Shown: piece after piece, positions 53,505-61,371 of the stretch
How the letters are laid out: each line of letters opens with the position of its first letter
Position numbering within the stretch: the stretch's first letter is position 1
Origin: JBBKXP01 sp038251315
GTDB lineage: Bacteria > Pseudomonadota > Alphaproteobacteria > Rhodobacterales > Rhodobacteraceae
Length of the DNA: 64,000 nt
Reading direction: 5' to 3'
Assembly (NCBI GenBank): GCA_038251315.1
Contig: JBBSBK010000002.1
Span: 1-64,000 of the forward strand
The notes under the pieces: generated by a model
What the model was told of the DNA's origin: nothing
The model's database searches: none
Seen by the model: the letters and a program-made list of their open reading frames with translations, nothing else
Program-made: the position numbers and the translations under genes

Positions 53505-54926
53505 ATGACTTCCGCGACCGAGCAGAGCCTGCGTGGCTTGGCCACGAAGAACACTTTCGTGCTGACGCGACAGATGAAGGATTATGCCACAGTCGGAATG
53601 AACCTCGTCTGGCAACGCCAGATGATTTTCGGCGCGGCGCTGGTCTTGGCCGGGTTCTACTACAGTGTCGCATTGGCTCTGACGACCGCGGTCTTGATCG
53701 GGCTTTCGGAAATCTACGACTTCATTGTGTTCCGAAAGATCCTCGCATGGAAAGGTCGCGATCCAAGGATCGCGCGACGACTACTCTATCAACTCTACGT
53801 TGGCACAGTTCTCAGCGCGAGTGTCATCGTCTTTTACGCCATCAGCATTGTAGTCTGGCAGGGGCCAACCACGCACTTCATGTCGCTCTTCTTCTTGTTT
53901 GCGGCGGCGCTTTTCGCGGCGATGAACAACCACCACCTTCTGCCGGTTCTGATGATCCGACTTGCGATCTATGGTGCCACGTTCGTCTTCATTCCGGTCT
54001 GGGATGTCGTATCGACCGCCGCTCCCATTCATTCTGAGCTCTGGGCGCAGCTCTTCACCAGTCTCTTCGTGCTCTATTTCATCATTGACTGCTCGCGGAT
54101 CTATCTCAATTTCTACCGCACCAGCTTCAACCAGATGGAAGCCCTGCGCGTCGAACACCGCAAAACGAAGGCTGCTTTCAAGGCAAAATCCGAGTTTCTT
54201 TCAACGATGAGCCATGAATTGCGCACGCCGCTAACCTCGATCAAAGGTTCGGTCGATCTGGCTTTCTCCGGGCGGCTTGGCGAATTGCCGGAGAAGGCCG
54301 CGCAGGTGATGGGGATTGCACAACGCAACTGCGCTCGCCTCATCACCCTGATCGACGATATTCTTGATCTTCAGAAGTTCGAGTCGGGCAAGATGAACTT
54401 CTTCTTTGAGAAGCTGGCGATCGGTCCACTTCTCGACGATGCAATCGAGGTGAACCAACCCTATTCGGCCCGCCTTGGCGTCACCCTTCGCCTCGTCCCC
54501 TCCGATCCGGCTCTGTTCGTGCGTGGTGACCATGCGCGGCTTGGCCAGGTGTTGGCAAACATGCTGTCGAACGCCGCCAAGTTCTCGCACAAAGGCGACG
54601 AGGTAGTCGTAACTGCCAATCGTCATGGAGCAGGAGTCCGGATCTCGGTCGCCGACGCCGGCGTGGGCCTGTCCGAAAGCAACCATGAGAAGGTCTTCGA
54701 CCGCTTCAGCCAGCTCGATGCATCAGACACCCGCAAGATCGGCGGCACAGGCCTTGGCCTGAACATCTCGAAACAGATCATGGAAGCCCACAACGGAACC
54801 ATCGGTTACGCCAAGAATGACGGCCCGGGCACCACGTTCTTCGTCGATCTGCCAAACTTCCTTGAAGCGATCGCGCCGATTGATTCGGATATCCCGATCG
54901 GGACTATCGCGATCGCCGCCGAGTAG
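53505..54926 (+). CDS. Membrane sensor histidine kinase
   Basis: 473 residues. About six membrane helices fall between residues ~40 and ~200 with short loops and no large periplasmic domain, so the signal may be membrane-borne. HisKA follows with His237 (STMSHELRTPLTSIKG), then HATPase_c with N-box NMLSNAAKF, VADAGVGL and GGTGLGLNISKQI. It begins a three-gene + strand operon with a receiver/degenerate-GGDEF protein and an Hpt protein, and faces luxI across 176 bp. AGGAGG lies about 6 bases before the ATG. Confidence 0.92.
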   Translation: MTSATEQSLRGLATKNTFVLTRQMKDYATVGMNLVWQRQMIFGAALVLAGFYYSVALALTTAVLIGLSEIYDFIVFRKILAWKGRDPRIARRLLYQLYVGTVLSASVIVFYAISIVVWQGPTTHFMSLFFLFAAALFAAMNNHHLLPVLMIRLAIYGATFVFIPVWDVVSTAAPIHSELWAQLFTSLFVLYFIIDCSRIYLNFYRTSFNQMEALRVEHRKTKAAFKAKSEFLSTMSHELRTPLTSIKGSVDLAFSGRLGELPEKAAQVMGIAQRNCARLITLIDDILDLQKFESGKMNFFFEKLAIGPLLDDAIEVNQPYSARLGVTLRLVPSDPALFVRGDHARLGQVLANMLSNAAKFSHKGDEVVVTANRHGAGVRISVADAGVGLSESNHEKVFDRFSQLDASDTRKIGGTGLGLNISKQIMEAHNGTIGYAKNDGPGTTFFVDLPNFLEAIAPIDSDIPIGTIAIAAE

Positions 54927-55011
54927 CGCCAAGCTCACTCAATCGTGACACGATTGTCCACAATTCGGCCACAATCGAGCCCCAGTGCTGAACACGCATA
55001 AGGAGATCGAT

Positions 55012-55956
55012 TTGAGAATCCTCGCCGTCGACGACGACCCCGCTTTTAGCGACATCTTCGCCTCGTTGCTGCGTCAACTTGGAGAGGTGGATCTGACGAT
55101 TGTCGACTCCGGACCCGAGGCACTCCACCAGGTTCAAGAAAGCGCTGTGCCCTATGATTGCATTTTCATCGATATCCAGATGCCCGAGATGGACGGCATC
55201 GAGCTGACGGGGGTGTTACGCGTTCTCGACAATTCGCGGAATGCGCAGATTGTCATGGTCACCAGCATGTCCGAACGACACTTCATCGACTTGGCGTTTC
55301 GCGCTGGGGCCGATGATTATATCACCAAGCCGCTCGAAGTCGTCGAGCTCAAGGCGCGCTTGGGCTCAATCCGGCGCATCCATGTCGAGCGGCGGGACAA
55401 CCTGGCGATGCAGAAGGAAATTACCAGAGTCAGGTTGCGCCAACACAAATACGAATTCGAAGATTTCATCCCGATGCCGAATGCGGCGGCCGTGATGCCT
55501 CGCGCGGCGATGCAGAACTACATCAGCGCGCTTGGCAGGTTGCGTCAGGCTTCGAGTCTGTGCATTGGTTTTCATGTGGAGAATGCCCCGAGCATATATG
55601 TCCGAACCGACGACGATCGCTTTGCCCAGATCCTGCAAGACGTAGCCGGCACGATCTTCGACGTGCTCAAGCGTTTTAACATGATGGTCGCCTATCTTGG
55701 ATCGGGCGACTTTGCCTGTGTCATCTCGCCCGCGCAGCTTCCCTCGCCAACCGAGATTGAAATGATCGTGAATGACGAATTGCACGCATTCGCGGACCTT
55801 TATCCCCTGGGCTGTTACCCGGTCGTGCGGGTCGGCGAAATTATCGGCAAGGGTCTCTTCTCGCGTCGGCCAATGAATGAACTGATCGACGCGGCGCGCA
55901 TCAGCGCGCAGACCCGCAAGGCGGACGAGGGCCGCAGCCTGAGACGCAGCGCTTGA
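55012..55956 (+). CDS. Response regulator with degenerate GGDEF-like output domain
   Basis: 314 residues from a TTG start, chosen because AAGGAG lies 6 bases upstream; a GTG at 54985 is in frame. Receiver: DDD near residue 7, Asp54 (IFIDIQMPEMDG) and Lys106 (ITKPLE). Residues ~165-300 have the layout of a GGDEF domain, but the catalytic motif is replaced by LGSGDF (229-234), so diguanylate cyclase activity is unlikely. It could bind c-di-GMP or act by protein contact. Its stop overlaps the Hpt gene start. Confidence 0.85.
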   Translation: MRILAVDDDPAFSDIFASLLRQLGEVDLTIVDSGPEALHQVQESAVPYDCIFIDIQMPEMDGIELTGVLRVLDNSRNAQIVMVTSMSERHFIDLAFRAGADDYITKPLEVVELKARLGSIRRIHVERRDNLAMQKEITRVRLRQHKYEFEDFIPMPNAAAVMPRAAMQNYISALGRLRQASSLCIGFHVENAPSIYVRTDDDRFAQILQDVAGTIFDVLKRFNMMVAYLGSGDFACVISPAQLPSPTEIEMIVNDELHAFADLYPLGCYPVVRVGEIIGKGLFSRRPMNELIDAARISAQTRKADEGRSLRRSA

Positions 55957-56300
55957 TGAACATGCATGACCCCGTCACCAGAATACAGACACAACCCGAT
56001 AGCGTGGAGGCCGTGCTGGTGCCAATACGGGCCAAGTTTCGCCATGCGCTCGTTGATCACATCGGCGCATTCGAGGCGCTGCTTGCCGGCAACACCTCCG
56101 ACGATCCGACTGCGACGCTTCAGGATATTGCCGCGCGCTCGCACAAAATGGCAGGCGTCGCGGCGACTCTTGGCTTTTCGGAGTTGGGCAAGGTCGCTCG
56201 GAAACTGGAAGCCACGATTCTGGGATCTGCCTCGGAAGAAGACCCACACGTTCTGGCTGAGGCCTTGCTAGCAGAAATGCGAACCGCCGCAGCTTCTTGA
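55956..56300 (+). CDS. Histidine phosphotransfer (Hpt) protein
   Basis: 114 residues. The Hpt signature is AARSHKMAGVAATLGF, with phosphorylatable His63, in an all-helical protein (RAKFRHALVDHIGAFEALL before, FSELGKVARKLEATIL after). It should relay phosphate between the upstream kinase/receiver and another receiver, possibly the CheY-like protein beyond luxI. The ATG overlaps the previous stop by one base (TGATG), so it is translationally coupled. Confidence 0.9.
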   Translation: MNMHDPVTRIQTQPDSVEAVLVPIRAKFRHALVDHIGAFEALLAGNTSDDPTATLQDIAARSHKMAGVAATLGFSELGKVARKLEATILGSASEEDPHVLAEALLAEMRTAAAS

Positions 56301-56480
56301 TGCACCTCGCGCCTTGCCCGTCCCGGCGCGTCAGCACCGCAATGGCCTTGACCGTGTCGGCTGCGGTAAAAGGTTCGGCGATCTGCGTGCCAAGCGTAAG
56401 CGCTGCGCCCACCCCGTGGTTTCGGCGTGACGGGCTTTCGTGCATGCGGTTCTGCAAATGAGGTTTGCAGGAGGTTTGTT

Positions 56481-56684
56481 ATGGAGCACCAAATTGAGCA
56501 CCGGATGGAGGTCCCCAGTCGCAGGGGAGTGTCGCGGATCGAGGTTCTGAATGGGCCGACGGGGCGGCGGCGCTGGCCGGACGATCTGAAGGCGCGGATT
56601 GTGGCCGAGAGTTTGTTGCCTGGGGCGCGCGTCTGCGATGTGGCTCAGAAGTATGGGTTTGCCGCGCGTCGAACAGGTGATTGA
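56481..56684 (+). pseudogene. IS66 TnpA (OrfA) fragment
   Basis: The frame from the ATG at 56481, with a strong AGGAGG site, reads MEHQIEHRMEVPSRRG and then RRWPDDLKARIVAESLLPGARVCDVAQKYGFA. That is the helix-turn-helix OrfA of IS66 elements. Similarity ends at about 56655 where the sequence jumps into tnpC in another frame, so the last ~10 codons are out-of-frame sequence. The protein would lack the normal C-terminal half. Confidence 0.8.
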
Positions 56685-56768
56685 GCCTCCACACATGGCT
56701 TGCCCCTGCGGCTGCACCGACCTGGTGAAGATCGGGGAAGATCGCAGCGAACGGTTGGACATCATCTT
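56653..56768 (+). pseudogene. IS66 TnpC internal fragment
   Basis: GLPRVEQVIEPPHMACPCGC and VKIGEDRSERLDII match the zinc-binding region that follows the leucine-rich N-terminus of IS66 TnpC transposases. The fragment starts at the deletion junction with OrfA and ends where phage sequence begins. It has no start codon of its own. Confidence 0.8.
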
Positions 56769-57068
56769 CGCAACGCCGCCACACGGCAAGCCGGTTCCCC
56801 TGACTTGGCCGCCGCCAAGCTTTCCCTGACGCAGGCCAATGCCGCCAAGGTCGAATTGCAGAACGCCAAGGCCAAGGGCGATCTCTTGGACGCGGCCACC
56901 GTCCGGGCCGAATGGCTGACTGTGGCAAGCGACATTCGCGCCCGACTTTTGGCCGTGCCGAGTCGGGTTGCCGCCACCCTGGCACTCGACCGGGCCGCCG
57001 CCGCCGCCCTCGACGGGGAGATCCGCCGCGCCTTGATTGATCTGGCGGGGAGTGCCGACCATGTTTGA
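56766..57068 (+). pseudogene. Phage terminase small subunit (Nu1-like), 5'-truncated
   Basis: The frame encodes about 100 residues including AAKLSLTQANAAKVELQNAKAKGDLL and DIRARLLAVPSRVAATLALDRA, typical of the coiled C-terminal half of lambda Nu1-type DNA-packaging proteins. Its N-terminal helix-turn-helix was lost at the junction with the IS66 fragment. The stop overlaps the start of the large terminase gene, the normal order in lambdoid prophages. Confidence 0.7.
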
Positions 57069-57639
57069 CCGTCTTGCCGCAATCCGGGCCGAGACCTACG
57101 CCGCACTGCACCCGCCAGTGAAACTCGACCTGCCCGATTGGATTGAAGCGACCGTGCGGTTGCCCAGCGATGTATCGGCTCAATCCGGCCCGCTCTTGCT
57201 TACGCCAGTGCAGCGCGGAATCGCCGCTGCTATGGGCGACCCGGCGATTGAGCGGGTCACAGTCGTGAAACCCGTCCGACTGGGCTACACAAGCCTCCTA
57301 TCGGCTTTGGTGGGCTACTACACCCAATCCGACCCCTGCCCGATCTTGACCGTCTTACCGACCGAATCCGACGCGCGGGGTTGGATCGTGGATGATGTGG
57401 CACCGATCTTTGCCGCCACGCCCGATCTGCGGGGCCTGTTGTCGGTCGAAGCGGACGCCGCGAAACACTCGACCCTGCTTTCGCGGCGATTCCCCGGTGG
57501 GTCGCTGAAAATCGTATCAGCCAAGTCGCCGCGCAACTTGCGGCGTCACAACGCGCGAGTCCTCTTTCTAGATGAAATCGACGCGATGGAATCCGGTAAC
57601 GAGGGCAGCCCGATCACCTTGGCGGAACGGCGGACGATC
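57061..57639 (+). pseudogene. Phage terminase large subunit (GpA family), 3'-truncated
   Basis: About 193 residues of a GpA-type terminase remain. Marks are LDLPDWIEATVRLPSDVSAQSGPLLLTPVQR, a Walker-like segment around VVKPVRLGYTSLL, ILTVLPTESDARGW, and the Walker B region VLFLDEIDAME. The gene is cut at 57640 by the end of a second IS66 fragment, losing the nuclease domain. The remaining frame runs into IS sequence to a stop near 57720. Confidence 0.85.
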
Positions 57640-57655
57640 GTAAGCGCTGTCCCAA

Positions 57656-58522
57656 TCACACCTTGTTGGCGTAATTCCACGGGAGCAGATAGCCGATCTG
57701 GCTTTGTTTGTGGCCGCTGACGATGGCGGTAAGCGTGTTTGCCAACCAAGCGTGGGGGTCGACTGCGTTCGTCTTGCAGGTCTCGATCAACGAGGCAATG
57801 ACAGCTCAGTTTTCTGCTCCGGCGTCGTGTCCTGCGAAGAGAGCGTTCTTGCGGTTCAGGGCGATGGGGCGAATGGTGCGTTCGACGGTGTTATTGTCGA
57901 TTTCGACGCGCCCATCGGTCACGAAGTGACCAAGACCTTCGCGGTATTTGGCAATATAGGCCAGCGCTTGGCCAAGGGGCGATTTGGCTGAAGCGCGTGC
58001 GCGATGATGGCGCAGCCAAACATCAAGGCGAGCAATGATCGGGGCGGAGCGTTCTTGCCGTGCGGCCAATCGGTTATCAGCATCGGTGCCCTTGATGGTT
58101 GCCTTGATGGTATAGAGTTCCCTGATGAGGGCCACACCTTCCTCGGCAATTGGCGCGGGGCCGTTGCGCGTGATTTCGATCAGCTTGCGGCGCGCGTGCG
58201 CCCAGCAATATGCCAATTGAATGCCGGGACCGACACGATCTGGCGAGATTAGCCGGTTGTATCCGGCATAGCCGTTCGTCGGGCAAACTGTCCCCCGGAC
58301 TGTTTGCTGACCCTCCTCACCCTGCAGGATGCCACCAAAGCCTTCCAGTATCCGTTCGGCATGCAGCCCGCCCCGACCGGGCGCATAGGTAAAGGCGACG
58401 CACGGCGGCGCTGCACCACCCCACGGTCGGTCATCGCGGGCCAGCGCCCAGAAGTATCCGGTCTTGGTCTTTTTGGACCCCGGATCGAGCACCGGCGCCC
58501 GGGTTTCGTCCATGAAGAGCTT
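57656..58522 (-). pseudogene. IS66 TnpC C-terminal part, nonsense-mutated and interrupted
   Basis: KLFMDETRAPVLDPG, then FALAY-type CWAHARRKLIEITRNGPAPIAEEG, and IDNNTVERTIRPIALNRKNALFAGHDAGAEN follow IS66 TnpC closely. Three defects are visible. The 5' third is missing. A ~45-bp palindromic insertion replaces the residues normally reading VDGYAGY, removing a catalytic aspartate. A TGA at 57806-57808 stands where a tryptophan codon is expected (GAEN-stop-AVIASLIETC), after which similarity continues to the true end SQIGYLLPWNY. Confidence 0.85.
58275..58322 (-). repeat. Short palindromic insertion element inside IS66 tnpC
   Basis: The core GCAAACTGTCC-CCC-GGACTGTTTGC (58283-58307) is a 25-bp palindrome with one mismatch. 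The surrounding ~45 bp add about 15 residues (GEEGQQTVRGTVCPT) in frame relative to normal TnpC. The peptide QTVRGTVCP is familiar to me from other Rhodobacterales proteins, suggesting a dispersed in-frame palindromic element. Confidence 0.6.
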
Positions 58523-58542
58523 TGTTGACCGTTTCTCTAGAC

Positions 58543-58872
58543 ATGAAAAACTTCATCCAAGCCGGTAGCAACGTCACCGTGCCTGCCCCCGCCGCCGTCG
58601 CCTCTGGGGCCGGTGTTCTTGTGGGCAGCCTGTTCGGCATCGCCAATGGCTCCGCCGCAACGGCCGCCGACGTGGTTCTGACCACGACCGGCATCTTTGA
58701 AATGACCAAGGCCGCAACAGACTCCATGACAGTGGGCGGCCCCGTCTATTGGGACAATACCGCCAAGGTCGCCACCGTCACCGCCAGCGGCAACACCAAG
58801 ATCGGGGTGGCCATGTCCGTCGCGGGCAACCCGTCCAACACGGTTCGGGTCCGTTTGAACGGGGCTTTCTGA
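58543..58872 (+). CDS. Phage DUF2190 protein (capsid decoration-like)
   Basis: 109 residues. The start MKNFIQAGSNVTVPAPAAVASGAGVLVGSLFGIA and end KIGVAMSVAGNPSNTVRVRLNGAF match DUF2190 proteins, small phage head or decoration proteins encoded beside major capsid genes. The ATG at 58543 lies just past the IS66 junction and no clear ribosome site remains, so expression is doubtful. Neighbouring capsid genes are missing. Confidence 0.8.
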   Translation: MKNFIQAGSNVTVPAPAAVASGAGVLVGSLFGIANGSAATAADVVLTTTGIFEMTKAATDSMTVGGPVYWDNTAKVATVTASGNTKIGVAMSVAGNPSNTVRVRLNGAF

Positions 58873-58888
58873 TGGCAGGTCGCGCCGG

Positions 58889-59794
58889 TTATCTGATCGG
58901 CGCGGCCGCCAAGTCGTCCAGATGGTCCGCGTAGGCTTGCATCATCTCTGTCCGACCTTCCAGATATTCCGCCGCGTTGTAGGCACTCCGAACCCCGTTG
59001 CCCTCGACGTGGGCAAGCTGCCGTTCGATCCAGTCGCGATTCCAACCCATCTCGTTCAAGCGCGTAGAGGCAATGCGACGAAAGCCATGACTTACCATTT
59101 CATCCGCAGAAAAGCCCATCCGCCGCAAGGCCACGTTCATCGTGTTTTCGGACAGGTAGCGGCTTGCCCCTTGGCCGGGCAGGATCAATTCTTTCCGACC
59201 CGTCAGCTTTTGAATGTCCTCAAGAACCCCGACCACCTGGCGGGACAGCGGCACGATATGGGGCCGCTTCATTTTCATTACCGGACCCGGCACGACAATT
59301 CGGGCAGAATCCCAATCTACGTCCTTCCACTCAATCTGGCGGACCTCACCGGGTCGCAGGAATGTATAAGTCAAGAGCAACAGCCCCGCCCGCGTGGCAG
59401 GCGCGCCCTGGTAGCCGCGAATTGTTCGGATCAAGCCGCCGATGCCCTTGGTGTCGAAAATAGCCGAATGATGCCTCACCGGGACGGCAGTAAGCGCGCC
59501 CTTGAGATCCGCCGCCGCGTCCCGTTCGCAGCGCAGTGTTGCCACACCAAACCGGAACACCTGACTGCACACCGACCGCATCCGCTTTGCTGTGCTGTAA
59601 TGCCCCTTGGCCTCAAGCCCGCGCAAGATTGCCAACACGTCCTTGGCCGCAACTTCCTCGATCGGTCGACCCCCAAACGACTCGTAGGTCATCCCCAAGG
59701 GGTGAACCACCAGGAACAGGCTGTCCCCGTCGGCAAACTTCGTAATTCTGGCGGATGGCTTGGCCGCTTTGCACCGGCTATCGGACAGCTTCAT
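58889..59794 (-). CDS. Tyrosine-type integrase with internal deletion in the arm-binding domain
   Basis: 301 residues, against roughly 400 for P4-type integrases. The protein begins like them (MKLSDSRCKAAKPSARITKFADGDSLFLVV), but at residue ~35 jumps straight to SFGGRPIEEVAAKDVLAILR, which is normally ~130 residues in. About 90 residues of the arm-binding and linker region are missing. Catalytic residues are intact: Arg147 (FLRPGEVR), Lys174 or Lys176, His236-Arg239 (SHGFRR), His262 (LAHVEG) and Tyr272. It lies next to the 3' end of tRNA-Thr, the usual attachment site. Confidence 0.85.
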   Translation of the reverse strand: MKLSDSRCKAAKPSARITKFADGDSLFLVVHPLGMTYESFGGRPIEEVAAKDVLAILRGLEAKGHYSTAKRMRSVCSQVFRFGVATLRCERDAAADLKGALTAVPVRHHSAIFDTKGIGGLIRTIRGYQGAPATRAGLLLLTYTFLRPGEVRQIEWKDVDWDSARIVVPGPVMKMKRPHIVPLSRQVVGVLEDIQKLTGRKELILPGQGASRYLSENTMNVALRRMGFSADEMVSHGFRRIASTRLNEMGWNRDWIERQLAHVEGNGVRSAYNAAEYLEGRTEMMQAYADHLDDLAAAPIR

Positions 59795-59821
59795 TGTTGT
59801 GTTGTTCCTGTTGTAAGTGCC

Positions 59822-59962
59822 GCTGCACCCCAGAGGATTCCAACAACTAACACAACAAAGCACCTACATATTGCTGCACCGTGCTGCACGCCGCTACACA
59901 ACAGTGTTTCCAAATTGCCTTATTTTACTGCGGTTTTTGCGCTTCTCTGCACGTCGCTGCAC
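59822..59962. repeat. Four copies of GCTGCAC between integrase and tRNA-Thr
   Basis: Exact copies start at 59822, 59873, 59883 and 59956, with a near copy at ~59945. Their clustering in the 178-bp attP-side region suggests arm-type integrase binding sites. Chance occurrence is possible because the 7-mer is GC-rich. Confidence 0.4.
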
Positions 59963-59969
59963 GGTCGCT

Positions 59970-60045
59970 TGGTGCCCCCAGAGAGACTCGAACTCCCGAC
60001 CCATTGATTACAAATCAATTGCTCTACCAGCTGAGCTATAGGGGC
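59970..60045 (-). tRNA. tRNA-Thr (anticodon UGU)
   Basis: The minus strand folds into a complete cloverleaf: acceptor GCCCCTA/TGGGGGC with encoded CCA, D arm GCTC-AGCTGGTA-GAGC, anticodon stem ATTGA/TCAAT with loop TTTGTAA (anticodon TGT, reading ACA), and T arm GGGAG-TTCGAGT-CTCTC. It is 76 nt with CCA. A phage integrase gene abuts its 3' side, so the tRNA 3' end is the likely attB site. Confidence 0.97.
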
Positions 60046-60109
60046 ACGCGGCTCACCTAGCGCAGGCCCGACCCACCGCGCAAGGGCTTTTGCAATGTGT
60101 GGGCCGGCG

Positions 60110-61366
60110 TTATCTCATCAAGTCGCAGTCCGTCTGGAATACTTCGGCTACAGCTTCGACGTTGCCGCAAGGTGTTGCAAGGCGAGCGGGCTCAGTGGTG
60201 ATGCCCGTCCGTTCCGGTGTTGTCGATAGCGCAGGGGATTTCACCGGGTCGCCTGGTTGTTCGACGGCCGTTGCCTGCGCCGCGCCGGACAGATCATTGG
60301 CCGACGTGCGCTGCCACAGAGCGATGGCGGCGATGATCAGGATCGCGCCCAGCAGAAGGCCGATGGCGACAAGGCCCCGGACCATGAACAACTTGCCCAG
60401 AACCGCCCGCCAGCCGGTCTGTGGCGGTTGCGGCAAATCGAAGGATCCAAGGCCGCGCGACAGGCTCGCCGCGGCGGTGACCGGGCGTTTCCCGAGGCGG
60501 TTTTCAAGATCGGTGAGGCGACGCGCGGCGGTCCTGAGGCTTTGGCCCAGTTCCGCCCCGGTCATGGCTGGTCCTTCGACCCTGCCGCGCCCGCCGGCCT
60601 GCTCGCGCACCCGGTCTTCGATCAGGCCGACGGTGGTTTGCAATGTCTGAACAAGATCGACCAGATGCACCTGATGGTCCTCGGTCCGACGGGCAGTCGC
60701 ATCACGTTCGGCCCGTGCCACAGCACTGGCGGCCCGCACCGCGCGGGCGTCCTGCACCATCTGCCCGGCCAGTTCGGGCGTCAGCGCTTGACTGCCGTGC
60801 AGCGGCTGGTCGAACAGAAAGATGCGCCCGATTTCGGGTTCGGTGAACAGCCGTTCGATCAGGGTGAGAACATCATCAGGCGAAAGTCCGCCATCGGTAT
60901 GGTAACTTTCCTGCGCCTTGGGCTGCACCTTGTCGGGCACTGCGCCGGGGTCTTGCGGGCCTGAGACCGCTACAGTGCCAGTCTCGCCATTCTGGTGGTC
61001 CTGATACGACTGCCAGGTCGTCTGAAAGCTTTTCTCGAGATTCTCGAAAAGGTCTTCGAGGTTGCTGGAATCGGCAAAGCCGAGCGCCACGCCGAACACA
61101 CCGGTGCGCCGCCCATGGTCGGCGATCCGCACGACCCGACCGACCAGGAATCGGTCAGCGTCGGGGAAACTGATTCGTTGAAAGAAAACGGCGAAACCGT
61201 CCGATTCGATCACCGGCAAGTCGTCGACAAATCCCAGGCCGCGGAAATCGAGCAGCGCATCGTGCGCCCCAAGAAATCCAAGGCTCCCCTTGGCCCGCAC
61301 CTTGAAACCGCTATAGGAATCGAAAGTTGCCTGGCCTGACGTTTCGCCGAATGGCGGGTACGGCAC
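60110..61366 (-). CDS. Single-TM protein with GAP1-N-like N-terminus, third gene of the GTPase operon
   Basis: 418 residues. The N-terminal ~100 (FDSYSGFKVRAKG, then DRFLVGRVVRIADHGRRTGVFGVALGF) faintly resembles the GAP1-N domain of GTPase-associated proteins; this is inference. Residues ~196-295 are helical and probably coiled-coil. One membrane helix follows at ~331-351 and a short tail with two cysteines would be periplasmic. The GTG at 61366 is chosen because AAGGAA, which contains the last codons of the GTPase gene, lies 8 bases upstream. The pair overlap in function of their sequences, so translational coupling is likely. Confidence 0.75.
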   Translation of the reverse strand: MPYPPFGETSGQATFDSYSGFKVRAKGSLGFLGAHDALLDFRGLGFVDDLPVIESDGFAVFFQRISFPDADRFLVGRVVRIADHGRRTGVFGVALGFADSSNLEDLFENLEKSFQTTWQSYQDHQNGETGTVAVSGPQDPGAVPDKVQPKAQESYHTDGGLSPDDVLTLIERLFTEPEIGRIFLFDQPLHGSQALTPELAGQMVQDARAVRAASAVARAERDATARRTEDHQVHLVDLVQTLQTTVGLIEDRVREQAGGRGRVEGPAMTGAELGQSLRTAARRLTDLENRLGKRPVTAAASLSRGLGSFDLPQPPQTGWRAVLGKLFMVRGLVAIGLLLGAILIIAAIALWQRTSANDLSGAAQATAVEQPGDPVKSPALSTTPERTGITTEPARLATPCGNVEAVAEVFQTDCDLMR

Positions 61367-61371
61367 GCTGG

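Larger units (their letters stand above)
56396..56768 (+). mobile_element. IS66-family left-end fragment with internal deletion
   Basis: The fragment begins with GTAAGCGCTG, the same bases that begin the other IS66 fragment at 57640, so this is the IS terminal repeat. It carries the start of the first transposase gene (56481) and then jumps to an internal part of the third (about 56653-56768). The end of the first gene, all of the second and the start of the third have been deleted. At ~56766 the IS sequence stops abruptly and phage terminase sequence begins. Confidence 0.8.
57640..58524 (-). mobile_element. IS66-family right-end fragment inserted in the terminase gene
   Basis: The fragment starts with terminal repeat GTAAGCGCTG at 57640 and continues through the 3' two-thirds of tnpC on the minus strand. 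It ends abruptly at ~58524, next to a phage DUF2190 gene. The orientation is opposite to the fragment at 56396, so the two are probably remnants of separate insertions rather than one split element. Confidence 0.8.

Noticed and set aside
59970..60045. A second copy of the tRNA-Thr 3' end marking the other prophage boundary
   Set aside because: I scanned the window by eye and found no duplicate of the tRNA 3' sequence; the far attachment site was probably lost in the deletions or lies outside.
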